A DNA stretch of 64,000 nucleotides from positions 13,127 to 77,126 of the forward strand of contig JAJFUH010000059.1 in NCBI GenBank assembly GCA_021372535.1, in the 5' to 3' direction. A program made the position numbers and the translations under genes. The notes under the pieces are model-generated. The model made no database searches. It worked only from the letters and a program-made list of their open reading frames with translations, and was not told where the DNA came from. Every line of letters begins with the position of its first letter. The stretch's first letter is position 1. The DNA comes from a bacterium (GTDB lineage: Bacteria; Latescibacterota; Latescibacteria; Latescibacterales; Latescibacteraceae). Below, piece by piece: positions 9,184-17,970 of this stretch.

Positions 9184-9738
9184 TCAATCGTAGGGATTGA
9201 GTAACTGATAGACGGAAACCGGTTCCGGATTTTTTTTGAGGCTCTCTTCGATCATCTTTCTGGTCGCATCGTCCGGATGAAAGAGTTCCGCCAATGGGAG
9301 GGTCAGATCGATCAGTTCGATCCCGGAACTGTTATACTGAATCTCCCATTTGGATACAATCATCGACACACCCGCCTTTTGCGCGATCGCCGGAAGCTGG
9401 TCGTTGATGGTCGTCATGATGTTCGGGACAGACAAATTTCCGAACACTTGCTGGTGCATAAGATTCTGCAACGCCGTTCCCTGCGATTCGAGTTCCTTGA
9501 CTTTTTTTTCGTCCTTGGCTTCCCGTGCTTTCTGTAATTCTTCAGCCAGTTTACCCTGTAACTCCCGTATGGTTTTCACATTGCCCGAACGATAAAAGGC
9601 CAATGCGACAAAACGCGAGTCGTATGTACCGATACGGAGTTTTGCCGGCGGTTCGGCTGCCGAGACCGAACCGTGTAAAAGCAGGATTCCCGTCAGAAGG
9701 GTGACCCATGAACGTGTTGTCTGTAAAATGGTAGACAT
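9184..9738 (-). CDS. Exported Skp/OmpH-like periplasmic protein
   Basis: About 184 residues. I start at the ATG at 9738 because AGGGGAG lies seven bases upstream; an in-frame ATG at 9759 would place that site inside the gene. A signal peptide is followed by AAEPPAKLRIGTYDSRFVALAFYRS, then a charged helical stretch (LQGKLAEELQKAREAKDEKKVKELESQG) like the coiled arms of Skp/OmpH chaperones, then a globular tail. Skp binds unfolded outer-membrane proteins in the periplasm. The neighbouring small barrel paralogues would be natural clients, which is inference. The fit to OmpH is partial, so a different periplasmic role is possible. Confidence 0.6.
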   Translation of the reverse strand: MSTILQTTRSWVTLLTGILLLHGSVSAAEPPAKLRIGTYDSRFVALAFYRSGNVKTIRELQGKLAEELQKAREAKDEKKVKELESQGTALQNLMHQQVFGNLSVPNIMTTINDQLPAIAQKAGVSMIVSKWEIQYNSSGIELIDLTLPLAELFHPDDATRKMIEESLKKNPEPVSVYQLLNPYD

Positions 9739-9804
9739 GTCGATTCTCCCCTGAAACATCTCTCGTTTAAAACATGGTTAAAAAACACCGCATATCTTAA
9801 TACA

Positions 9805-9853
9805 GGCTGTCAAGGGTTTGTAAACGGCCATTTTGAACCATCCCTTGACAGCC
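9805..9853. repeat. CTGTCAAGGG inverted repeat, copy 1
   Basis: GGCTGTCAAGGG (9805-9816) and CCCTTGACAGCC (9842-9853) form a perfect 12-base inverted repeat around a 25-base loop; on the plus strand five Ts follow. The same ends enclose 63092-63164. It lies in the spacer between two minus-strand genes. Either a transcription-ending structure or a member of a small repeat family. Confidence 0.65.
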
Positions 9854-9920
9854 TTTTTCCATACGTGCGAATGCATTACCGTATTATGACCATTATCAGA
9901 CAGGTAATGCCGGTCCTTGT

Positions 9921-10559
9921 TTAAAACACACCGAACCGGAATGTCAGCGAACCCGCAAGACCCTGAAGATCGGAGGTTTCGAGACCCTTAACATCGAGAC
10001 CGCCGATAACACGGTAGGATACTCCTGCGCTTATACGGAAATACTTTGTCACATTCACCGTACCCTCGACAGCAGGCTCGAACACGAAGAATCCGTCGGA
10101 TTCTTCCAATCCACTATCATGATCGTCGTCATCATCATCGATATCGAAGTAGCCGATTCCACCGCCGCCGACAAGCGTGGAAATCGAAGCATGGACAAGT
10201 TTCTGAGGCATAAAGACATATTCCAGTTGAAGACCGCCGTAACCCATACCAATTCTCATGTCTCTGAGTTCCCCGGTGACATCATCTTCGGCTATCCGGG
10301 CTACCTTGGGGGCTTTGGGAATGGTTACAAGACCGTAGCCTGCGGCGCCGATTGAAAAGGAATGGTTGATGATCCAGCCGCCGCGACCGCCAACAAGCAG
10401 CTCGGTTTTCCCGTTAATCGGAGTGACCTTGAAATCGGGACTGATGAATCCTCCGGGCACAAAGTTGCCGGAATAACCCGAAAAAAGCGTTTCTTCCTCC
10501 TCAGCAAAAACAGGCGCCGCCAGAACTGCCAGCATCATAAATAAGATCATGATTCTCAT
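9921..10559 (-). CDS. Small outer-membrane beta-barrel-like protein, paralogue 2
   Basis: A 212-residue protein with signal peptide MRIMILFMMLAVLAAPVFA. It has the same blocks as paralogues 1 and 3 (VGGRGGWIINHSFSIGAAGYGLVTIPKAP; FVFEPAVEGTVNVTKYFRISAGVSYRVIGGLD; LTFRFGVF at the end). It differs by an acidic insert, DIDDDDDDHDSG around residues 137-148, in a likely surface loop that could bind a divalent cation. The final residue is an aromatic Phe, as in classical outer-membrane barrels recognised by BamA. AAGGAGT precedes the ATG. It lies 33 bases from paralogue 3 and is probably co-transcribed with it. Confidence 0.75.
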   Translation of the reverse strand: MRIMILFMMLAVLAAPVFAEEEETLFSGYSGNFVPGGFISPDFKVTPINGKTELLVGGRGGWIINHSFSIGAAGYGLVTIPKAPKVARIAEDDVTGELRDMRIGMGYGGLQLEYVFMPQKLVHASISTLVGGGGIGYFDIDDDDDDHDSGLEESDGFFVFEPAVEGTVNVTKYFRISAGVSYRVIGGLDVKGLETSDLQGLAGSLTFRFGVF

Positions 10560-10592
10560 AGCATACTCCTTATGTTTTCAAATATGAATCCA

Positions 10593-11192
10593 TTAGAATT
10601 TTCCGAAACGGAAGGTCAATGACCCGGCGAGTCCGCTTACATCGGAATCTTTCAGGCCGGCCAGATCGAGTCCCGAAACCAGCCGGTATGACACACCCGT
10701 ACTGATCCTGAACCACTTGGTCACATTGAGGGTCCCGTTAAACGCCGGCTCGAAAACAAATACCGCATCGGCTCTGTCAAAATTGTCTGTCGTATCGGTG
10801 TTCACATAGTAATTAACTCCTCCTCCTCCGATGAGTGTATATACTGAACAATGAATAAGCTTGTTCGGTCTGAAGATATATTCCATTTCCACACCACCAT
10901 ACCCGAAACCCGTTTTAAGCTCGTTCTCTCCGTATACATCAATGGCTGCACCGGGAGCATCGGGTTCCGATGTTAGACCGTATCCGCCGCCGCCGAGAAT
11001 AAACGAATGATTGATTATCCATCCGCCGCGTCCGCCGGTCATCCATTCCACTTTCCCGTTAAACGAAGTGACTTTGACAACAGGTCCACCGAAGCCGCCG
11101 TGAACCACATTACCCTTAATGAGCGTCTCTTCCTGGGCTCTTACGGTTGACGATGCGAACATCAGCAGAAAGCATAAAGCCAATGTTTTCAT
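10593..11192 (-). CDS. Small outer-membrane beta-barrel-like protein, paralogue 3
   Basis: About 199 residues from the ATG at 11192, chosen because AAGGAG lies seven bases upstream; a frame start nine codons earlier has no such site. Signal peptide MKTLALCFLLMFASSTVRA. It shares VTSFNGKVEWMTGGRGGWIINHSF, YIFRPNKLIHCSVYTLIGGGG, FVFEPAFNGTLNVTKWFRISTGVSYRL and a terminal LTFRFGKF strand ending in Phe with the other two copies. Probably the first gene of a small transcript with paralogue 2. Function unknown. Confidence 0.75.
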   Translation of the reverse strand: MKTLALCFLLMFASSTVRAQEETLIKGNVVHGGFGGPVVKVTSFNGKVEWMTGGRGGWIINHSFILGGGGYGLTSEPDAPGAAIDVYGENELKTGFGYGGVEMEYIFRPNKLIHCSVYTLIGGGGVNYYVNTDTTDNFDRADAVFVFEPAFNGTLNVTKWFRISTGVSYRLVSGLDLAGLKDSDVSGLAGSLTFRFGKF

Positions 11193-11403
11193 AACTGACT
11201 CCTTATGGTAACGTAACACAATGAAGGTTTGTATCCGGAAAATCCGTTTCGGTTATGGTGCATCATCATCGAACCTGCCGGCGCCGATGATGTCACCGTG
11301 ATAATCGGTCACAATGAATACTTACTCTTCATCCACTATTTAAAACCCTGAAAAATATGTTAAAAGTATTATCCGGTTATCCAGTAAAATCAGCTGACAT
11401 GAT

Positions 11404-11513
11404 TGATCCCCCTCGGCTTCGCCGTCTCCCCCTTATAAAAGAAAGGGGGACGAAAGTGCCCCAAAAGCCATTCCCCCCTTAAAAAGGGGGGATGCCGCAG
11501 GCAGGGGGGATCA
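11404..11513. repeat. Palindromic GGGGGA/TCCCCC intergenic repeat
   Basis: TGATCCCCC at the left end is mirrored by GGGGGGATCA at the right end, with internal hairpins (CCCCCTT...AAGGGGG type, and GGCTTCGCC). A decayed, inverted relative is at 63687-63760. It sits in the 590-base gap between the barrel gene (start 11192) and the MarR gene (end 11781), where no gene is seen. A possible RNA-like block at 11632-11646 is described in the findings. Confidence 0.6.
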
Positions 11514-11780
11514 CATACTATCGGAAGAAATTATCAATTCTGATTAAAAAGGTTTCCTATGCTTATCAAACTGGATAACCGGAAAGTATTATAAGCATTG
11601 CAGCCCGACAGCACTAAAAACGGCCAGGCGCGAAAGTCCGGGCTCCGAACCGAAAAATCATGGGGAAATTCCCCTTACAGCGCAAGAAGCCGGTATTATG
11701 TTATTATATATATAGTACATGTATAAACAGTATGGGCGCATGAATGTCTTCCTTATGCAGTATTTCACGGTACTTTTTAT

Positions 11781-12260
11781 TTATTCCTGGGTATAATGCA
11801 GTTGTTTCCGTATTCTTTCCAGTATCTTGGTGAGATGAACAAACTCGTTGCTGGACAGAACAGATGTTATTTCGTTGACGCGTTTAAAATAAATCTTCTC
11901 TGCGTTCGCCAGAAGCTGACGGCCTTCGTCGGTCATCTGAACAAGGTTGACCCGACGGTCATCGCCGTCCGGAATTCTTTTAACCATTCCAGCCTGTTCC
12001 ATACGGTCGATAAGCCCGGTTATGTTCGAACGGTTCACGAGAAGCATGCTTCCCAGTTTTGTCTGGTTCAGCATCCCGTTTTCCGACTGATCCTTCAGGA
12101 GAAGAAGCACATTGAACTGCGCTTCCGTCAGACCGTACGGACGCAGAAGCTGCTGCCCTTCCTTGACAAGGAGTGATGCGGTCAGTATAACGGTCAGAAG
12201 CGTTTCATGGCCCTGGCTTTTAAACGGTTTCAGGAGCCCGATTTCATCATGTAAACTCAT
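11781..12260 (-). CDS. MarR-family transcriptional regulator
   Basis: About 159 residues. The ATG at 12260 (MSLHDEIGLLKPF) is used because GGAGG lies nine bases upstream; a TTG two codons earlier is too close. The middle shows the winged helix of MarR proteins: QFNVLLLLKDQ, NQTKLGSMLLVNRSNITGLIDRMEQAGMVKRIPDGDDRRVNLVQMTDEG, with the DDRR wing motif. These dimers repress genes and respond to phenolic or other small ligands. No adjacent target gene is present on its strand, so autoregulation or distant targets are likely; ligand unknown. Confidence 0.88.
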   Translation of the reverse strand: MSLHDEIGLLKPFKSQGHETLLTVILTASLLVKEGQQLLRPYGLTEAQFNVLLLLKDQSENGMLNQTKLGSMLLVNRSNITGLIDRMEQAGMVKRIPDGDDRRVNLVQMTDEGRQLLANAEKIYFKRVNEITSVLSSNEFVHLTKILERIRKQLHYTQE

Positions 12261-12294
12261 TATCAATTACCTCCGCTTTATTCATCACACGTAT

Positions 12295-12323
12295 ACAATA
12301 CATATTAAAATTAAAAATGTCAA
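12295..12323 (-). promoter_or_regulatory. Sigma-70-type promoter of the MarR gene
   Basis: On the minus strand TTGACA (12323-12318), a 17-base spacer and TATTGT (12300-12295) put the start of transcription near 12288, about 28 bases before the MarR ATG. The GTATAC palindrome at 12291-12296 overlaps the -10 and would be a sensible autorepression site, which is inference. Confidence 0.6.
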
Positions 12324-12580
12324 GAAAAATTATATATGAAACATACATTTTTTTGTTCTCCTCAATCCGGTTCTTGATTATTGCCGTATTTTTATGTATG
12401 CTGAGTGTACATATTGCGCGATATCCACGCAATTTAATTTGGTTTTATCTGAAAATATAAATTCCCAATTTCACCACGGAGACCTGGAGAGCACGGAGAA
12501 AAGCTCAATATTTATTTGAAAATATAGGGTATCTCTATTTATCGTGTAAAATTTTAAAAATCATTCTTGTTTATACAACA

Positions 12581-12694
12581 GCCCCCAAACCCTCAATCCC
12601 TTTCCCCCTGAAGGGGGCAAGGGAAGTCGTTGCAACTCCGGTAGTTACCTGCCCCCGGAACGGGGGAAGGTGTCACGAAGTGACGGAAGGGGGC
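12581..12694. repeat. GCCCCC-bounded intergenic repeat, copy 1
   Basis: Begins GCCCCCAAACCCTCAATCCC and ends GGAAGGGGGC, with the internal blocks CTGCCCCCGG-AACGGGGGAAGG and GTCACGAAGTGAC. A close copy is at 21326-21437 and a distant one at 17856-17970. It lies in the 1-kb gene-free stretch 12261-13265, which otherwise holds only other short repeats. No coding potential. Confidence 0.7.
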
Positions 12695-12907
12695 TTTGAG
12701 AAAAAACGTAACTTTTTTATAATTCGCTCCCCTATAAGGTATTATTAGAGGAGCCATATATTTTTATCTTTCGTTGTGACCATCAATGGACATGAGGTTT
12801 ATTCATAGGAATATTTCACCATAAAGACACAAATAAAGAAAATAGATTATCCGGTTATTCAATCAGTACATAAAACTTACGAATGAGATGTTTTTAGATG
12901 TTAAAGT

Positions 12908-13001
12908 GTCATTCCCGTGAAAACGGGAATCCATAATTTGATGCTCATGACAGAACGATGTTAATACTGGATTCCCAATTCACTTCGTTCTTGGGAATGA
13001 C
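12908..13001. repeat. GTCATTCCC...GGGAATGAC element, copy 1
   Basis: A 94-base element. The left end GTCATTCCCGTGAAAACGGG is itself a hairpin; the right end GGATTCCCAATTCACTTCG runs to GGGAATGAC, and the two ends are inverted copies of each other. The same element in the opposite orientation is at 56911-57003. The mirrored ends and the lack of an open frame suggest a miniature mobile element. Confidence 0.75.
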
Positions 13002-13120
13002 AATACTCGTACAATAAACAAGTGATTATGAACTAATTGAATAACCAGATATACTATTTTTAGTAATTGTTAATCGTTCACATCTAAAAAAAGATAAAAA
13101 AATCCGCGAAAATCCGTTCG

Positions 13121-13157
13121 ATCCGCGAAAATCCGCGTTCCATTAAATTTTTATGAA
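13121..13157. repeat. Short ATCCGCG...CCATTA intergenic repeat, copy 2
   Basis: ATCCGCGAAAATCCGCG followed by TTCCATTA and ATTTTTATGAA matches 6031-6069. A partial extra unit (ATCCGCGAAAATCCG) stands just before it. About 110 bases upstream of the GH97 gene. Confidence 0.6.
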
Positions 13158-13265
13158 TAGGTCGGGTTAAAAGACTGAGGATTCATTTTGGGAACGGTCT
13201 TTTCATTTTATGGCTTGTAATCATACTGCGGGAAGTCTTTCAACAATACAAGCGGGAGGTTCGCA

Positions 13266-15272
13266 ATGACATGGAATATTGACAGTGGAAAACTGCTCGG
13301 GTTCATGATGGGGATTCTGATGTGCACGCTCGTATCATGCGGCACCGGAAAAACCCCGATTACGATCATTTCTCCCGATGGCAGAATCAAAGCCCGGGTA
13401 ATGGCATGGGGCGGTGAAAACAGAAAAACGCTCATGTATGATGTTCTCTTTGACGATGTCCCGGTCGTAACACAATCCCCGCTCGGAATTGTGCTTAAAA
13501 ATGGCGATGGATTCTCGGAAGACCTCACAGTCGAAAAAGTCACCTTTCTGGGCACCGATGTGGTCTATTCCATGCCGTACGGGAAAACATCTGAAATCAG
13601 GGATTATTTCAAGGAAGCCACTATCGAGCTCGAAGACAAAAACAAAAGGAAAATCAATCTCATTTTCAGGGCGTACAACGACGGCATCGCATTCAGGTAT
13701 TACATTCCCGTCCAGAAAACACTCGATAACATCGAAATAACCGGTGAGCTGACATCGTTTTATTTCACAGGCGATCACGATTACTGGGGACTTCATCTCG
13801 ACAGCTATACAACATCGTACGAAACCGATTACACCGCTTCTAAATTAGGTGCGATCTCTCCCCAGTCGCTTATAGCGCTGCCTCTTCTCATCAGGGCATC
13901 CGAAAAATCATGGGCCGCCATAACCGAAGCCAATCTTACCGATTATGCGGGTATGTACCTTAAAAAGGCCGGGGGGAAGCCGTCCGGTCTCACAGCATCG
14001 CTCTCCCCCCTGCCCGACAGCTCCGGGGTATGCGCCCGTATTAAAACTCCCCATGGGACACCCTGGCGCGTCCTCATGATCGGCGAGCAACCGGGCGATC
14101 TCATCGAATCAAACATCGTCCTCAACCTCAATGCCCCCTGTGTAATCGATAATTCATGGATACAACCCGGTAAGGTTGCCTGGGACTGGTGGAGCGGACA
14201 GGTCGTGAAAGACCGGAATTTCAAGGGTGCGATGGACGACCGGACCATGAAATACTTCATCGATTTCGCCGGAGATTACGGCCTCCGGTACATGCTCGTC
14301 GATGCGGGCTGGTACGGCGACCATGCCGATGGCGAGGTCGATATAACAAAGTCGATTCCTCAGATCGATGTTCCCGGTCTCGTACAGTATGCCGGGGAGC
14401 GCGGTGTCGGTATCATCCTCTGGCTCAACTGGAAATGCGTTGACCGCCAGATGGACGAAGCGTTCCCGCTCTACGAAAAATGGGGCGTCAAGGGCGTTAA
14501 AATCGACTATATGAACCGTGACGATCAGGAGATGGTCAACTTTTATCATCGGGCTGTTCAGAAGGCGGCGGCGCACAAGCTACTTGTCGATTTCCACGGC
14601 GCATATAAACCGACCGGCATACGGCGCACGTATCCGAACCTCATCACCCGCGAGGGCGTCATGGGTCTCGAATACAGCAAGTGGAGCGACCGTATCACAC
14701 CCGACCACGACTGCACTCTTCCCTTTACGAGAATGCTTGCGGGGCCCATGGATTACACGCCCGGTGGATTTTCGAACGCGACGAAAGAACAGTTCAAACC
14801 CCAGTCTGTCGAGCCGATGACTCAGGGAACACGGTGCCACCAGCTCGCGCTCTATGTCATATTTGAAAGCCCGCTCCAGATGCTTGCCGACCATCCCGCA
14901 AACTACCGTAACAAGCCGGGCATGGATTTTCTCGAAGCCGTTCCGGTCACATGGGACAAAACGAGGGTTATCGCCGGGGAGGTGGGCGATTTCATTGCCA
15001 TAGCCCGTCAGTACGCCGATGAATGGTATCTGGGGAGTATTACCGACTGGACACCGCGTCTCATGACCGTATCGCTCGATTTTCTCGGCGAGGGCGATTA
15101 TGCCGCTGAAATCTATGCGGATGGGAGCGGACCCGAGGATGTCCGGAAACGTGAGGTGCTGATCACCGCCGGTGATTCAATCGATATAAACATGGCGGCG
15201 GGCGGCGGCTGCGCCGTGAGGTTTTACCCGGCTCCGGCAGGATGCAGTCTGCCGAGGTATTCACCTAAATAA
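13266..15272 (+). CDS. GH97-family glycoside hydrolase, lipoprotein
   Basis: A 668-residue exported enzyme. The N-terminus ends in a lipobox (LVSC, Cys25), so it is probably anchored in a membrane. Residues 30-280 resemble the N-terminal beta-sandwich of GH97, and the following barrel shows WDWWSG, the motif GVKIDYMNRDD with Asp414, LLVDFHGAYKPTGIRRTYPN and GLEYSKW. GH97 enzymes release alpha-linked glucose or galactose. An Asp in the KIDY position is typical of the retaining alpha-galactosidase group, whereas the inverting glucosidases lack it, so alpha-galactosidase is favoured by inference. GGGAGG lies seven bases before the ATG. No partner SusCD genes are adjacent. Confidence 0.88.
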   Translation: MTWNIDSGKLLGFMMGILMCTLVSCGTGKTPITIISPDGRIKARVMAWGGENRKTLMYDVLFDDVPVVTQSPLGIVLKNGDGFSEDLTVEKVTFLGTDVVYSMPYGKTSEIRDYFKEATIELEDKNKRKINLIFRAYNDGIAFRYYIPVQKTLDNIEITGELTSFYFTGDHDYWGLHLDSYTTSYETDYTASKLGAISPQSLIALPLLIRASEKSWAAITEANLTDYAGMYLKKAGGKPSGLTASLSPLPDSSGVCARIKTPHGTPWRVLMIGEQPGDLIESNIVLNLNAPCVIDNSWIQPGKVAWDWWSGQVVKDRNFKGAMDDRTMKYFIDFAGDYGLRYMLVDAGWYGDHADGEVDITKSIPQIDVPGLVQYAGERGVGIILWLNWKCVDRQMDEAFPLYEKWGVKGVKIDYMNRDDQEMVNFYHRAVQKAAAHKLLVDFHGAYKPTGIRRTYPNLITREGVMGLEYSKWSDRITPDHDCTLPFTRMLAGPMDYTPGGFSNATKEQFKPQSVEPMTQGTRCHQLALYVIFESPLQMLADHPANYRNKPGMDFLEAVPVTWDKTRVIAGEVGDFIAIARQYADEWYLGSITDWTPRLMTVSLDFLGEGDYAAEIYADGSGPEDVRKREVLITAGDSIDINMAAGGGCAVRFYPAPAGCSLPRYSPK

Positions 15273-15308
15273 TATGGTGTCAGTGGAAAATCCGTGTATC
15301 GTGCATTA

Positions 15309-15338
15309 TGTAGGGGTAATTCATGAATTACCCCTACA
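15309..15338. repeat. Perfect 30-base palindrome next to the toxin-antitoxin genes
   Basis: TGTAGGGGTAATTCA followed directly by its reverse complement. It lies 36 bases after the GH97 stop and 76 bases before the end of vapC, between the 3' ends of two convergent genes, so it can serve as a two-way terminator-like structure. A decayed half is at 16149-16165 on the other side of the vapBC pair. Confidence 0.8.
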
Positions 15339-15414
15339 GGGATAAATCATGATTTCGGTTGTACAATTTTTTCCTTATCAGTCATATAACATTTCAATTA
15401 TTCTGAATCGGATA

Positions 15415-15810
15415 TTACAGCCATTCAATTCCGATTTCATTTTCCAGCTCTTTAAATTCCTTATCACCCGTTACAACCACTCCATGGCATATTTTCGCCA
15501 GGGCGGCAGCGAAACAATCGGCATAGGATATCCGGTGACGGGCTTTGAAGCGGGCGGCTTCACGGGCAAGCTGGATGTCGACATCAATAATATCGACAGG
15601 TAAAGTCCCGATTATATTTTCTATCTCTTGAGCTTTTTCTTTTCCGCACTCCCTTAAAATAATGTGATAAACCTCGCCAAAATTAACCGATGTCATGAGC
15701 AGGTTAACATCTTTCTCGACAGCGTCGTTAAAAAATGATTCAATCTTTTCAAAACCGGGTTCTTTTTCAAAAAAAACCATGAGCCCGTGAGCATCCAGGA
15801 TTCTTGTCAT
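15415..15810 (-). CDS. vapC: VapC-type PIN-domain toxin
   Basis: A 131-residue PIN-domain ribonuclease. The four acidic residues that bind Mg2+ are visible: Asp6 (ILDAHGL), Glu46 (NFGEVYH), Asp98 (ISYADCFAAALA) and Asp116 (VVTGDKEF). VapC toxins cut RNA, often initiator or other tRNAs, and are held in check by the partner antitoxin. The gene begins three bases after the antitoxin stop, the usual coupled arrangement. No frameshift or lost catalytic residue is seen, so it looks active. The symbol is by family only. Confidence 0.88.
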   Translation of the reverse strand: MTRILDAHGLMVFFEKEPGFEKIESFFNDAVEKDVNLLMTSVNFGEVYHIILRECGKEKAQEIENIIGTLPVDIIDVDIQLAREAARFKARHRISYADCFAAALAKICHGVVVTGDKEFKELENEIGIEWL

Positions 15811-15813
15811 CGT

Positions 15814-16050
15814 TTAAGCTTCCCTGTCTTTATCTTTTGCGCGTTCTTCCAGGAGTGTCTTTGATAATTTCCCTTCGGTCGGCAGAATCCCTGCCATTTT
15901 TCCAAAATAATCACTTGTCAGAGGCTGAATGATAATCTGGTCCCCTCTTTCCGTTATACACAATTTGGTTCCTCTTTTTATTTTCAGTCTCTGCCGGATT
16001 TTAGAGGGTATGACGATCTGCCCTTTGGTCGTAACCGTTGCCGTGGACAT
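15814..16050 (-). CDS. vapB: VapB/AbrB-type antitoxin
   Basis: About 78 residues from the ATG at 16050, which has AAAGGAGG eight bases upstream; an upstream in-frame ATG is not supported. Residues 1-45 are a SpoVT/AbrB DNA-binding fold (TVTTKGQIVIPSKIRQRLKIKRGT). The C-terminal tail (GKMAGILPTEGKLSKTLLEERAKD) is the part that wraps the toxin in this class. The pair usually represses its own promoter. Immediately upstream of vapC. Confidence 0.88.
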   Translation of the reverse strand: MSTATVTTKGQIVIPSKIRQRLKIKRGTKLCITERGDQIIIQPLTSDYFGKMAGILPTEGKLSKTLLEERAKDKDREA

Positions 16051-16148
16051 CAGTTTTTCCTCCTTTCCCCCAAAGTATATCATTGAATAATATCCCAATA
16101 AATAATTGTTTTACAAAAAATATATTCCTGCATATTTGGAATAGCAGG

Positions 16149-16165
16149 TCATGAATTACTCCTAC
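16149..16165. repeat. Half copy of the 30-base palindrome
   Basis: TCATGAATTACTCCTAC matches the right half of the palindrome at 15309-15338 with one change. It overlaps the last bases of the DUF4159 gene. With the full copy it brackets the vapBC pair. Confidence 0.5.
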
Positions 16166-17400
16166 TGTATTCCGGTAAATCGTTTCATGTTCCGCTGCGT
16201 TATCCCATCTTCCTGGGTGAGCGCGAAAACGACCATGTTGACACCGATTTTAAGCTGAGGGCTGTTGTTTTCAAAATCCTTCCACTTGAGCGCATATCCT
16301 TTGTCCGAATATACCGCCACAAGCCTGTTTTTTATCCAGACGCCTTCGAGGTAATGTACGGTTCCGGTTAAACTAGAAAGCATCGTCGCCATCGGCAGGG
16401 CAGAAGGAACATACTTCCGCGTCTCGCTGCCCAGCGGAGGGCCGTCGTTAAAATCGAAGTAACAGTGGTAAAGATGGTGGCTGTCCGGTATCGGCTCGAA
16501 CCGCGCATCCTTGCCGAGTGCATTCCTGAGCATCATACGGAGCGAGGCCTCGGCCGGGCTGTATTCCGTATTGGGAGCAGCATTGTCCAGAACCGCGAAA
16601 CCGCCGTTTCTGAGATATTTTCCCAGGTTTTCAGCTTCTCTCGGGGTGAGCTCGAAAGCCGTATCGGTCGTGATGTATATGAGCGGCATGGAGAACAGCC
16701 GTGAGGAATCGAGCATGAGGTGAGAATCGATTTTTGCATGAATCCCGGTATAACGGTTTACCGCTTCGGCCAGACTCAACACAGACCGTCTCAACTGGTC
16801 CGGAGGAGCGAACTCCGTTCCCCATACAGTCGCGATATACACAAAACCGTGTATATTTTTCTTGTTGCGTGAATCCTGTATGACAGTTGCCTTATATATC
16901 CCGTTATCGAGATCCCCCAGAGCGAACATCTCGTTTTTCAAGGAAATGTCCTGCGAATAATGTCCTCCCGGATTATCAGGATTTTCATATTTCGGAAATG
17001 TAAGGCCATCATCGGGGAAATGTTTCCCGGTATAATCATATGCCATATTGATCTCATCGTTCATGGCGTCCGGTGAAGGTGGAAGTTTCATAGAAATCCG
17101 GTCTGCGGGTAACCGAAAACGGATGCCGTTCGTCATGGGGAATTTTCGGGTGAAACTCCGTTTTTTGATTACCAGAGGAGTTGTCAGTCCCTTTTTTCTC
17201 AGTACAAGTTCCGTCATGAACGGTTTTACAACTTTTATAACGGGTTTTTTCAAAAATGTATAAGAGCCGGCAATTCCGATGAATGCAATAACCGCAAAAA
17301 ACCCGAATATAAGAAATCCGCGTGTTTCTTTTTCATGTTTTTGAAAATCCGGTGCGCCGGAAATGGGAAAAAACCGTTTTGTATCACAACTGTTTATCAT
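16162..17400 (-). CDS. Membrane-anchored DUF4159 protein
   Basis: A 412-residue protein with one N-terminal membrane helix (around residues 31-50), a basic linker and a C-terminal DUF4159 region of about 210 residues: VWGTEFAPPDQLRRSVLSLAEAVNRYTG, PLIYITTDTAFELTPREAENLGKYLRNGGFAVLDNAAP and LYHCYFDFNDGPP. DUF4159 folds like a glutamine-amidotransferase-type domain and is commonly encoded near MoxR ATPase / von Willebrand gene groups, but none are near here. No Cys nucleophile is evident, so it is likely non-enzymatic. No strong ribosome-binding site before 17400. Function unknown. Confidence 0.7.
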   Translation of the reverse strand: MINSCDTKRFFPISGAPDFQKHEKETRGFLIFGFFAVIAFIGIAGSYTFLKKPVIKVVKPFMTELVLRKKGLTTPLVIKKRSFTRKFPMTNGIRFRLPADRISMKLPPSPDAMNDEINMAYDYTGKHFPDDGLTFPKYENPDNPGGHYSQDISLKNEMFALGDLDNGIYKATVIQDSRNKKNIHGFVYIATVWGTEFAPPDQLRRSVLSLAEAVNRYTGIHAKIDSHLMLDSSRLFSMPLIYITTDTAFELTPREAENLGKYLRNGGFAVLDNAAPNTEYSPAEASLRMMLRNALGKDARFEPIPDSHHLYHCYFDFNDGPPLGSETRKYVPSALPMATMLSSLTGTVHYLEGVWIKNRLVAVYSDKGYALKWKDFENNSPQLKIGVNMVVFALTQEDGITQRNMKRFTGIQ

Positions 17401-17855
17401 CGGTCATCACCGGCTTTCCGGAGGCATACACCTGAGGTGGTCATAAGGGATACAGGAAATCCGCTGCAATAGATTTAAAAATATTGAAGATACCATAGCC
17501 TGTAATATGGCAATTCAATTCCCATTCCTGACAAACAGTATCATGTGATACAATCATTATTATTAAGCAAATAGTATTCCAAAAGTATATGGTGAGACAT
17601 AAATGCCGGAGAATAATGCGGTTTCGGGAAAGTATCCCCGATGCAGGGGTTGCATTATCATGAGAATATGTACGATTTGAAACATATACTGTACAATATC
17701 GGACAGTCTATGTGATTGAGGTTCATATCGTACGGCATGTCCCGTTACGGAACCGGGAGGCGTAATTATTGCCCGATCTATTAATACGGCGGATATAAAC
17801 ACGGATTTGTATTTTTAAATCTTTTACCAGAACTGTCCGGATAATTTTATAAAAT

Positions 17856-17970
17856 GCCCCCTTTCTGTCACTTTATGACATCCTCTCCTACAAGGGGGCA
17901 GGATATAACTGCAAGCACCACACTATGGTGCTCCCTCCGGGAGAAACAGGCGCGTAAGCGCCGAAGGGGG
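17856..17970. repeat. GCCCCC-bounded intergenic repeat, distant copy
   Basis: Begins GCCCCCTTTCTGTCACTTTATGAC and ends GCCGAAGGGGG, with GCGCGTAAGCGC inside. It has the ends and size of the repeats at 12581 and 21326 but a different middle. It lies in the gene-free stretch 17401-18249, where I see no credible gene; a short minus-strand frame at 17563-17802 lacks a ribosome-binding site and looks accidental. Confidence 0.5.

Noticed and set aside
17563-17802. A 79-codon minus-strand frame before the cold-shock gene
   Set aside because: No domain, no ribosome-binding site, and an AT-rich gap with other repeat fragments.
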